From an uncultured Verrucomicrobiales bacterium (GTDB taxonomy: Bacteria; Verrucomicrobiota; Verrucomicrobiia; Verrucomicrobiales; DEV007): DNA of 9,806 nt. The stretch spans positions 1 through 9,806 of the forward strand of contig CALCSP010000553.1 of NCBI GenBank assembly GCA_937893785.1, given 5' to 3'. Within the stretch, counting starts at the first letter, position 1. The number at the start of each line of letters is the position of its first letter. Both the position numbers and the translations under genes were made by a program. Below are positions 1-7,699 of the stretch, piece after piece. The notes below the pieces were generated by a model. It saw only the letters and a list, made by a program, of their open reading frames with translations, was not told the origin of the DNA and did not search any database.

Positions 1-1
1 C

Positions 2-40
2 CAAAACGATGGAAAAGCGGACAACCTCGTCGACCATTAA
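2..40 (+). CDS. possible C-terminal tail of an upstream gene (partial)
   Basis: Frame 2 is open from the left edge and stops at TAA 38-40, giving the tail QNDGKADNLVDH. Its composition is plausible for a real protein end, and it would place an upstream gene a few tens of bases before the redoxin gene. The stretch is only 12 codons, so chance is a real alternative, and no family can be named. Frame 1 is also open across this stretch and joins the downstream gene, so the two readings compete. Confidence 0.25.
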   Translation, partial: QNDGKADNLVDH

Positions 41-114
41 TCCATAGCAGCATCCTTCCTCTTTTGTGCATGATTCATTGCACCGAGCCCTTGACGGTGG
101 CAAATGTTAATAAG

Positions 115-2427
115 ATGGCATGCATTACTAAGATCTGGACGTATTTTATTCTAGCCATTGTCTTGGGATGGCCAGGCACTCATGACCTTAACGCTCAGCT
201 ACCTTCACCCCTAGCCCGTTTCGGAAATCTTCCGTGTCTCGCCCCTATCATCCGAGCCATTGATCATAGTTCTCCGAATAATATTGGAGAAGCCCTCCTG
301 CTGCCTCCCTACGACACACCAGATGCCAATGCCTCAATTGGTAAGGCCTCCTTCCCCATCAGTTCTTCCATTCCAAAGGCTCAGGAGGCATTTAACCGTG
401 GAATCGCATTACTTCACCTCTTCTGGACAGATGAAGCCGAGCGCGCATTTAGGCAAGCTGCGTCACTGGATCCAGAACATCCCATGCCATACTGGGCCAT
501 GGCAATGGCCAATGAACGACTCCCTGGGCGGGCTTCAGTTTATATCAACTACGCAAACCACCTCGCCGGCAGGAATTCAGAAACCACGCCACTGGAACAC
601 GCTTGGATTGACACGTATCGGCATTACTTCAGCCCAAACTCGGGCGCCCCTGAAAGCGGAAGCAATCAAAGCCGCAGCCAACGTAACCGGAAATTGGAAG
701 ACATGGCCTACGCATACCCTGAAAACTTCGAAATTCGGGCGTTTCTTCTGCGCGAAATCATCCTCGATGAGTTTCGGGCAGGAATACCGATCACTGGAAA
801 ATTCGCTACGGATGCACTTGCTAGACAGTTAGCCAGTCAATCCCCTGATCACCCCAGCAGACACTATCGCCTCTGGCTATGGAGCAAGCAACGCCCCCTG
901 CGCGTTTCTGAGGATGCACTCTCCACTCCATTCATAAGTCCTCAGGCCCCCAATTCATGGCGTTTTTCAGCAGATGCACTAGCACGCGCAGGGCGATTCC
1001 ATGATGCGCTGCGCGCCGGAGAAAATGCCATCCGTTTGAATCACCGCCGTATGCAAGATCGATTGTGTATGCCTGATGATACACAGAACTACGTATCAAA
1101 TGTTACCGCACTCGTTGAGACAATGATCGCCTGCGGCAGAATCACAGCGGCAGAATCTATCACAAAGGCCCTCATCGACCTCCCCAGGCCCGCTTACCAA
1201 GAAAACTCGGAACTCACTTCAGAAGCAAAGAAGAACGGCAGTTACATAACCGGGCGAGATCTTTTGGCACGACTCTATATCCGCAGTGAACAATGGTCCA
1301 AGCTTCTCGAGCAATGCGCCGCCCCCAAAGGCATCTTACGCCCGGGCGGGGATTGGACTGGGCGTGCCTACAACTTCTACTGGCAAGCCATTGCAAACCT
1401 CAACCTGGGTAATACCGATGAAGCTACTAAAGATTCAGGGAATTTAGAATCCCTTTTCAGAGACTTTCTGAGATCAGGCTCAGGTGTTGACACAGAAAAA
1501 GAAATAACCCATACGCTGAAAAGCCTACGTTCATATACTCAGTTCTTTAACGGTCCCCGCACAACCCCTCCAAGCAAAGAACTGCTACATATTAGCAATT
1601 CTCACCTAGCTCGCCTCGCACAAAAAAAAGACAGCATATCCCTGGCCCTTGAACTTGCCCGTCTGGATCTTCTGCAACGCCCCGGCCAACCTGAGGCCAC
1701 GGCAAACTTCTGCTCTATTGCCTTTAGTGCGGACACTGGCAACAGTCGCAACGAAGCGCTATTGGCATTTGACTCACAGTTTCGCCGCAATGCTTCCCTG
1801 GCGGACCGCAACCACATCCTCTTTCATAAGCAACTCCAACCCCTCATTCGTCAACTCAATCTGCGCGGCAACTGGACACTGCCCCCACCCCCTCCTAAAA
1901 AACCAATCATCTTCCCTGAACAAGATACACTTGGCCCGCTTAAGTGGAGAGCACCATCCGCTCCCTCCTGGTCCTTGAAGTCTGGGAACGGTAAATCGCT
2001 ATCCCTCCAACAGCTAGCCGGGAAACCAGTTATTCTCATCTTTTTCGTTGGTATTGGCTGCCCATTCTGCGTTGAACAATTAAAAGCCTTTACACCCCAT
2101 GTTGAAAAATATGCCAAGCAGGGCATCGAAATTATCGCCATCTCCTCTGATGACGAAGAGTTGCTACAAAAAAGGGCAAGCCACAACAAAGCAGAGGCAA
2201 TTCCTGAATTCCCTTTCACTCTCCTCTCAGACCCTTCACTTAAAACCTTCAAAGCTTACCGCTGTTTTGACCCACATGGCCAAAAAGCAATGCATGGAGT
2301 ATTTCTCATCTGCCCCCAAGGAAACCTATTATGGAACAACATTAGTCATGAACCATTCCTGAGTCCGGATTTTCTTCTGCAGGAATCAGCAAGACTGCTG
2401 ACATCCAATGGCTCAACTCCTGAGTAG
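115..2427 (+). CDS. exported TPR-repeat protein with C-terminal redoxin (AhpC/TSA, thioredoxin-fold) domain
   Basis: A 770-residue protein from ATG 115. Residues 1-28 form a Sec-type signal peptide: a lysine, a hydrophobic stretch (WTYFILAIVLGW), then a polar region ending LNAQ. Residues 89-136 form a clear TPR-like helical pair (AFNRGIALLHLF, DEAERAFRQAASLDPEHP). Weaker helical repeats lie near 280-315 (ALARAGRFHDAL), 415-455 and 495-588. A proline run at 590-594 leads into the redoxin domain (about 614-770). This has a thioredoxin-like CPFC (Cys649, Cys652) after a beta strand, then IIAISSDD, FPFTLLSDPSLKTFKAYR and HGVFLICPQGNLLW, all typical of the family. The likely role is thiol-disulfide or peroxide chemistry outside the cytoplasm, with the repeats binding a partner; the substrate is unknown. 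The start at 115 is chosen because the signal peptide begins there. In-frame TTG 64 and ATG 70 would add 17 or 15 residues of unlikely leader, and no start has a strong ribosome binding site. Frame 1 stays open to the left edge. Extra cysteines occur at 717 and 733. Confidence 0.88.
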   Translation: MACITKIWTYFILAIVLGWPGTHDLNAQLPSPLARFGNLPCLAPIIRAIDHSSPNNIGEALLLPPYDTPDANASIGKASFPISSSIPKAQEAFNRGIALLHLFWTDEAERAFRQAASLDPEHPMPYWAMAMANERLPGRASVYINYANHLAGRNSETTPLEHAWIDTYRHYFSPNSGAPESGSNQSRSQRNRKLEDMAYAYPENFEIRAFLLREIILDEFRAGIPITGKFATDALARQLASQSPDHPSRHYRLWLWSKQRPLRVSEDALSTPFISPQAPNSWRFSADALARAGRFHDALRAGENAIRLNHRRMQDRLCMPDDTQNYVSNVTALVETMIACGRITAAESITKALIDLPRPAYQENSELTSEAKKNGSYITGRDLLARLYIRSEQWSKLLEQCAAPKGILRPGGDWTGRAYNFYWQAIANLNLGNTDEATKDSGNLESLFRDFLRSGSGVDTEKEITHTLKSLRSYTQFFNGPRTTPPSKELLHISNSHLARLAQKKDSISLALELARLDLLQRPGQPEATANFCSIAFSADTGNSRNEALLAFDSQFRRNASLADRNHILFHKQLQPLIRQLNLRGNWTLPPPPPKKPIIFPEQDTLGPLKWRAPSAPSWSLKSGNGKSLSLQQLAGKPVILIFFVGIGCPFCVEQLKAFTPHVEKYAKQGIEIIAISSDDEELLQKRASHNKAEAIPEFPFTLLSDPSLKTFKAYRCFDPHGQKAMHGVFLICPQGNLLWNNISHEPFLSPDFLLQESARLLTSNGSTPE

Positions 2428-2529
2428 CACCGAGCAATGGCACTATATTTCACATCCTTCCGCCACCAAATTTACTTCCCTAGTAACCAATAATAGGCTA
2501 GATTATCAAAAACCCTATTCAGGCACAAC

Positions 2530-5500
2530 ATGACCCCCCTCCCCATCTGCAAGTGCCAGCGTGGATGCAGCAATTTTTCAAAAAATCTGTATCTTCGACT
2601 GATCTTTTTAATAATTTCAATTGCCCTGTGCATTCAGCCTGCACAGGCGATCATCGACCAGAACGGCGATGCTCTTGATGACATATGGCAGGAATTCTTT
2701 GGAGCTCAAGGCCTAACCAAAGAGGGAGATGATGATGGGGATGGCGCCTCCAACTTTGCAGAATCTGTTGCAGGAACCGACCCCTTTGACCCTTCGTCAC
2801 GCTTCAATATCAAGAAACTCACATATAACGACTCCTTCTCCGCGGTGGATATCTCCTTTGACACTCAAAGGGGAAAAATCTATCAGGTCAACATCGGCAA
2901 TTCGCTTAGTGACCAATTCACAAAATTGCCGACTAAATATCAGGGCACCGGCAGTGAAGTTAAGGTTCGCTTATCCAGCCTAGAGCCCCCAAGTGTTTCC
3001 CGAGGCATTCTTCACGAAGTATGGACCGAAATGAGAACCAGTAGCATTGCTGGCTTCAAGGTCCTTACACAAAATTTCACCGCCCAACCTGATGCAGTTG
3101 AAGGGCTCTCCACATTACAGGCTCCGGCAAACGTTGATGACTATTATGGCGGGCGCATGCGTGGCTGGCTGACACCTGCTAAAAGTGGATCACATAGTTT
3201 TTATCTATGCAGTCGAAATCACAGTGAACTATTCCTCAGTAGCGACCATACACCCACCAATGCTACTGAACCCGTCGCTCGTGTTGACAACGACTTACTG
3301 CTTCCAGGACAATGGCGTAAGTTCCCCACTCAAAAATACACGGTTAACCTAATTGCTGGTAAACGCTATTATATTGAAGTTCGCCACCACCATGGGAAAC
3401 ATGCCGACCACTGCGCCGTCGCTTGGCAACAACCCGGAAATGACCAAGAGAATCCGATTGAGATTATCAGCGCCGAATTTTTATCACCTTGGATGAAAGA
3501 TGAGCCTGTTACCCGCCTGCTGAGAAAAGCCCCACAACAATTTATTCAGGTTTCCGTCAGTGACCTTGACCAAGACAATGACGACATCACTGATTGGGCG
3601 GAAAAAATGATGCAGGGAGAACACAGCTTCTATTTTGCAAGCAACAACTCAACTGCCAGCAATCTAAACGACCGAGACACGGTAATAAACGCTCTTTCAT
3701 CAACCGAGCAGGAGGTGTCTATCCGCCCCTCGGATATTATTGCCTATGAGGACCCCCGCGATTCAATCGCCATCAGTGCAGGAAGTCCGGTGAGCGCTTC
3801 AGAACCCGATCTGGTTCGACTCAAAGTCATCAGAACAGGTTCACTCCAACCACTAACGGTAAGGTATACATTAGGATCCAGCGGTCAGCAGTCCTCCACT
3901 GCCACAAGAGGCAATGACTTTACCGAGAAGGATATTGACGGCACCCCGCTCACCGGCTTCTTAACCATGCCCTTTGGTGCGGTTGCAACGGAAATTATTC
4001 TCACTCCGGTGGTGGATGGCATTCATGAATATCCGGAAAAAGTGCGTTGTAGCATCATTGATGTCGGCGGTCCTGGCGCAGGAGAATACGACACAGGCAT
4101 TCCGCATACAATGGATGCTACTATTTATGATGCGAGAAACATCCCGGAACAGGAAGTCCTCTTTGTTGGACGATCCGCTGAAGACCCGGCTCATTCTTCT
4201 CCGACTAGGGGCACTGCCGTTGTTTCCGCATTCCTTAACGGTCATAGGGATCACATGCGGCTCAATACCCTGATCATGGCACCATTCAGCTCGCCACAAA
4301 ATGACTCTCATATCCACAAAGCGAACCCAGGCCCCACAAGCGGGTCGATTATCTATGAAATCACCGAAGTCCCTGGTGATCCTCAGTCTGACCCCAAAAT
4401 CGGAGAGCTACTGGACTACCCATGGCCGATTCAGGACATTCAGGGAGCAGTTACCGGAAGCCAAACAATTGATGGACTCTTCGGCCAAAACGGAGAGACC
4501 CCGATTTATCTCAACTGGCATACAAACGACAACCAAGCCGGTGAATTATGGGCTATTTTTGTTGAAGAGTCTGGCTCTATTTCAGAACCACCACCCCCGC
4601 AATCTCCACCGAACATTACCCCGCTTAGCGGCATCGAACTTGAGCGCGATGTCCGGCGCTTCCTAAATCAGGCAACTTTTGGTGCCACAGATGCTGAAGT
4701 CGCCCGACTATTAACAGCAATCAATACCACCTACGCCGATAGCCCTGTGCCCCGAATCGCGGCTTTTGAGGCATGGATTGACGAACAGATTGCTATGCCG
4801 CAAAGCTTTCTCGTCGACTACGTCCTCGCTGCCGACAATCAGGAATGGAAACTGCGCGGTTATTTTGATCCAAACAGATGGTTCACCCATCACTTCAATG
4901 ACCCCAGCAACAACCTTATCAATGTCCCTTCCCTCCCCCAGCAATGGCCGGCCATTGACCGCTCAAGAGCAAATCCCCAGCAATGGTTTCCCACTCAAAA
5001 CTACCCTTTAACAAATAATCAAATTAACTGGGGAAAGAATGAGGATCGCTACACCCCATTTGATTTAGGTGAAGTAAACCACAACAACCGCCGCCGAGCA
5101 CAATGGCTCTTCATGCTTAACGCAAAAGACCAGCTCCGCCAGAAAATGGGCTATTCCCTGCAACAAATCCTAGTTGTATCTGATCAACTGAATCGAATCC
5201 GTCAATCCCACCTTGCGGCAGCAAACTATCAGGACATGCTCAATCACCATGCATTTAACCACTTTTATGACCTTTTCGAATTCATCAACCGCAGCCCAAT
5301 CATGGGCAAATGGCTCTCAAGCCTAAAAAATCAAAAGGCGTATGACATCAGTGGTGACGGCATTCCAGATGTCTTCCCAGATGAGAATCTCGCTCGTGAA
5401 GACATGCAACTGTTCTCAATCGGTCTGTTTAACTTGTGGACTGATGGCACTCTCAAACTTTCTGAGGAAACCGGCCTACCTGAGCCCACTTATAATAACA

Positions 5501-7680
5501 CCGACATCACAGAATTTGCCCGTGTCCTGACCGGTCAGAGTTTTTCCCGTTACACATTAAATCCCGAACAATGGGGAATCGTCGATGGAGATGACAGCGG
5601 CAACCCCTTTGATCGTAACAATAATAATGGAGGCATTCCATTTAACCAGAATAATCCAACCGGCAGCAATCAGAGTTCAAGGCTAAACACCGTCACCTCA
5701 AATTTTAACCGTGGAGAAGGAAATAAATATTACAACCACCAGTTTTCCTATCCCCTACAGATGTTTGCTGACTTCCATGACCTCGGTGCAAAAACAATGG
5801 CCGGAGGCAAGCAGATTGACAACCGTTCCATGAGTGATGGAGACATGTCAGGCAGCGGAAGTCGCGCTGACGAGATCGATCATGCAGAAAAAGACCTTGA
5901 TGATGCCATCGCCTGGCTTGCCGGTAAACCGGACGATGGTTTGCCTGATTATGACATGGTGAACAGCCATCGCTCCACACCTGCATTCATTTCACTTCGA
6001 CTAATCCAACGCTTCACCACCAGCAACCCAAGCACTCCTTATCTTTACCGGGTCGCTAACACTTTCAAGCAAAGCGAGGGAAACATGACCGAATCCCTTA
6101 AGGCGATCCTGCTTGACTATGAAGTGCGTGAACTATCGCAAATTACCGGGGACACGACCTTCGGCATGAAGAAAGCCCCTATGGACCTTTACCTGCAATT
6201 ACTTCGGAACTTTTCACAACGCTATTCCGTCCCTGTAGAAGGCCCTGATGAAGATACCACTCTTGTTGACGAGTCAATCAACGTGCGCGCCTTTGTTCCA
6301 AGCAATGATATTGGAACAGAATGGCTTAGCAATACCAACTTCAATGACTCCGGGTGGCTATCCGGTCTCAATGGTGTTGGATATGAGAGGGGCAATGGCT
6401 ATGAACCCTATATCAATATCAATGTGGACACACAAATGGCACAACGCACCTCTTGCTATGTGCGCATAAAGTTTAATGTCAGTGCAAATGACCTGGCGGC
6501 ATGGAACTTTTTGACACTTCAGACTCGCTGCGATGACGGATTTGTTGCTTATCTAAACGGAAATAGAATCGCTGCTAGTAATGCCCCGCTTAACTTAAAC
6601 TGGAACTCCTCGGCGACACAAACAACAAACGACGCCATAGCCGCTACCTTTCAGGATTTTGCAGCAACCAGTGCCTTAAGATTTCTTCAACCCGGGGAAA
6701 ACCTGCTGGCCATCCATGCTCTCAATGGCAGCACCACAAGTAGTGATTTCCTCAACCAAGTAAGACTCATTGCCGGCTTTAACGGGGATAATTCTCCCTT
6801 TAAGGCAGGCATGTATTCAAATCTGCCACTGAGTGATACAAGACCTCTACATGACTTGACAGCCGTAGCCCCTCCTGCGGACGGCTACCTTGGTAATTTC
6901 GCCTACCCCTCGTCCCAATTGTCAAACTTTACAATAAACAGCCGCTTCCGTTACCCGGCCACCGACCAAAGTCTTTCAATGTCACCATTATCACAGGAAA
7001 CAGTCTTCAATTATTATCTCCCCTTCTACAGCCCCGGTGGCCCTATCGCCGATGCCGGCATGGTCGCCCCCGAAATGCAGATCGCTACTGAAACCGCTGT
7101 CATTCGCAATCTAAACTTCTTTTGGAATATCACATGGAATATCAATGGAGCAGGCCTCAATCCAGTGGGCGGCAACCCTGGTAGAAATGCAGACAACACA
7201 GAGCGGAAACCTAACGGCTACAACCAGCGCCTTCTCTACCAAGACACAACCCCAGATGACAGTCACGAATCGGACACCTACGATAACGTTCGAATTACTT
7301 TGGAGGACTGGGCATTGAATATTATCCCCTGGGGACCTGGCCCTCTTGACAAGCTCACCGACATGACAGCTCTGGTCGACGCAATCGACTTGCGACTTAC
7401 CGGAGGGAGCTTCGCTGCCACCTACAATTACAACAGCTCTGATAATGAAGATCCAAACAGCGACGGCATCAACCCTTCCAAAGCCAGTTACGGCGATGGC
7501 AACTTATCCAACGACGGAGAGTTAAAAAACCCCAGAGAAATCATTATCGATGCGCTGGTCAGCATGTCCTACAACCCCTATGCCAGCAATGAGATAACTG
7601 CCAACAGCGCGAAACGAGACCTGTTCCGAACTGCCCTGTATTTAATGAGTACCACGCCCGAGTTTGTCGTTCAAAAATAA
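2530..7680 (+). CDS. large Sec-exported modular DUF1800 protein (Ca-binding-like repeats, PA14, Calx-beta, CHRD, split DUF1800)
   Basis: A 1716-residue protein. ATG 2530 is the only usable start between the in-frame stop at 2491 and the signal peptide; a weak AGG lies six bases upstream. The signal peptide spans about 1-40, with cleavage after AQA. Modules in order: Asp/Gly calcium-binding-like repeats at 43-51 (DQNGDALDD) and 67-72 (DDDGDG); PA14 about 159-305 (FYLCSRNHSELFLSSD, then DHCAVAW); another acidic repeat at 345-358 (DLDQDNDDITDWAE); Calx-beta about 410-540; CHRD-like about 541-682 (HIHKANPGP, YLNWHTND); a Pro-rich linker about 684-697; DUF1800 about 702-1236. DUF1800 signatures are RRFLNQATFGAT, DENLAREDMQLFSIG (951-965), DITEFARVLTG (992-1002) and LIQRFTTSNP (1158-1167). 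A galactose-binding-like beta-sandwich (about 1237-1420, CDDGFVAYLNG) interrupts the family, which resumes at about 1425 (ETVFNYYLPFYSPGGPIADAG) and ends FRTALYLMSTTPEFVVQK. An Asn-rich loop lies near 1024-1075. There is no C-terminal sorting signal or membrane anchor. The protein is probably periplasmic or surface-located and adhesive or substrate-binding. The biochemical role of DUF1800 is unknown. Confidence 0.95.
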   Translation: MTPLPICKCQRGCSNFSKNLYLRLIFLIISIALCIQPAQAIIDQNGDALDDIWQEFFGAQGLTKEGDDDGDGASNFAESVAGTDPFDPSSRFNIKKLTYNDSFSAVDISFDTQRGKIYQVNIGNSLSDQFTKLPTKYQGTGSEVKVRLSSLEPPSVSRGILHEVWTEMRTSSIAGFKVLTQNFTAQPDAVEGLSTLQAPANVDDYYGGRMRGWLTPAKSGSHSFYLCSRNHSELFLSSDHTPTNATEPVARVDNDLLLPGQWRKFPTQKYTVNLIAGKRYYIEVRHHHGKHADHCAVAWQQPGNDQENPIEIISAEFLSPWMKDEPVTRLLRKAPQQFIQVSVSDLDQDNDDITDWAEKMMQGEHSFYFASNNSTASNLNDRDTVINALSSTEQEVSIRPSDIIAYEDPRDSIAISAGSPVSASEPDLVRLKVIRTGSLQPLTVRYTLGSSGQQSSTATRGNDFTEKDIDGTPLTGFLTMPFGAVATEIILTPVVDGIHEYPEKVRCSIIDVGGPGAGEYDTGIPHTMDATIYDARNIPEQEVLFVGRSAEDPAHSSPTRGTAVVSAFLNGHRDHMRLNTLIMAPFSSPQNDSHIHKANPGPTSGSIIYEITEVPGDPQSDPKIGELLDYPWPIQDIQGAVTGSQTIDGLFGQNGETPIYLNWHTNDNQAGELWAIFVEESGSISEPPPPQSPPNITPLSGIELERDVRRFLNQATFGATDAEVARLLTAINTTYADSPVPRIAAFEAWIDEQIAMPQSFLVDYVLAADNQEWKLRGYFDPNRWFTHHFNDPSNNLINVPSLPQQWPAIDRSRANPQQWFPTQNYPLTNNQINWGKNEDRYTPFDLGEVNHNNRRRAQWLFMLNAKDQLRQKMGYSLQQILVVSDQLNRIRQSHLAAANYQDMLNHHAFNHFYDLFEFINRSPIMGKWLSSLKNQKAYDISGDGIPDVFPDENLAREDMQLFSIGLFNLWTDGTLKLSEETGLPEPTYNNTDITEFARVLTGQSFSRYTLNPEQWGIVDGDDSGNPFDRNNNNGGIPFNQNNPTGSNQSSRLNTVTSNFNRGEGNKYYNHQFSYPLQMFADFHDLGAKTMAGGKQIDNRSMSDGDMSGSGSRADEIDHAEKDLDDAIAWLAGKPDDGLPDYDMVNSHRSTPAFISLRLIQRFTTSNPSTPYLYRVANTFKQSEGNMTESLKAILLDYEVRELSQITGDTTFGMKKAPMDLYLQLLRNFSQRYSVPVEGPDEDTTLVDESINVRAFVPSNDIGTEWLSNTNFNDSGWLSGLNGVGYERGNGYEPYININVDTQMAQRTSCYVRIKFNVSANDLAAWNFLTLQTRCDDGFVAYLNGNRIAASNAPLNLNWNSSATQTTNDAIAATFQDFAATSALRFLQPGENLLAIHALNGSTTSSDFLNQVRLIAGFNGDNSPFKAGMYSNLPLSDTRPLHDLTAVAPPADGYLGNFAYPSSQLSNFTINSRFRYPATDQSLSMSPLSQETVFNYYLPFYSPGGPIADAGMVAPEMQIATETAVIRNLNFFWNITWNINGAGLNPVGGNPGRNADNTERKPNGYNQRLLYQDTTPDDSHESDTYDNVRITLEDWALNIIPWGPGPLDKLTDMTALVDAIDLRLTGGSFAATYNYNSSDNEDPNSDGINPSKASYGDGNLSNDGELKNPREIIIDALVSMSYNPYASNEITANSAKRDLFRTALYLMSTTPEFVVQK

Positions 7681-7699
7681 CCCCCACCCCTAAAAGACA

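Noticed and set aside
91..116. TTGACG at 91-96 with TAAGAT at 111-116, resembling a sigma-70 promoter
   Set aside because: The spacer is only 14 bases, and transcription would begin after the preferred ATG at 115.
260..832. 190-residue open frame overlapping the TPR-redoxin gene
   Set aside because: It is a shadow in another frame with no domain pattern, while the main frame has a signal peptide, TPR and redoxin motifs.
1851..2252. 133-residue minus-strand open frame across the redoxin domain
   Set aside because: It lies antisense to a well-supported domain, and its composition (Ser-rich, a Gly run from the proline codons) fits a shadow.
2479..2497. CCTA/TAGG inverted repeat in the 2428-2529 spacer as a terminator
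   Set aside because: The stem is only four base pairs and no T run follows.
2471..2504. TTTACT followed by TAGGCT or TAGATT in the spacer before the DUF1800 gene
   Set aside because: The hexamers match poorly (17- or 22-base spacer), so no promoter can be supported.
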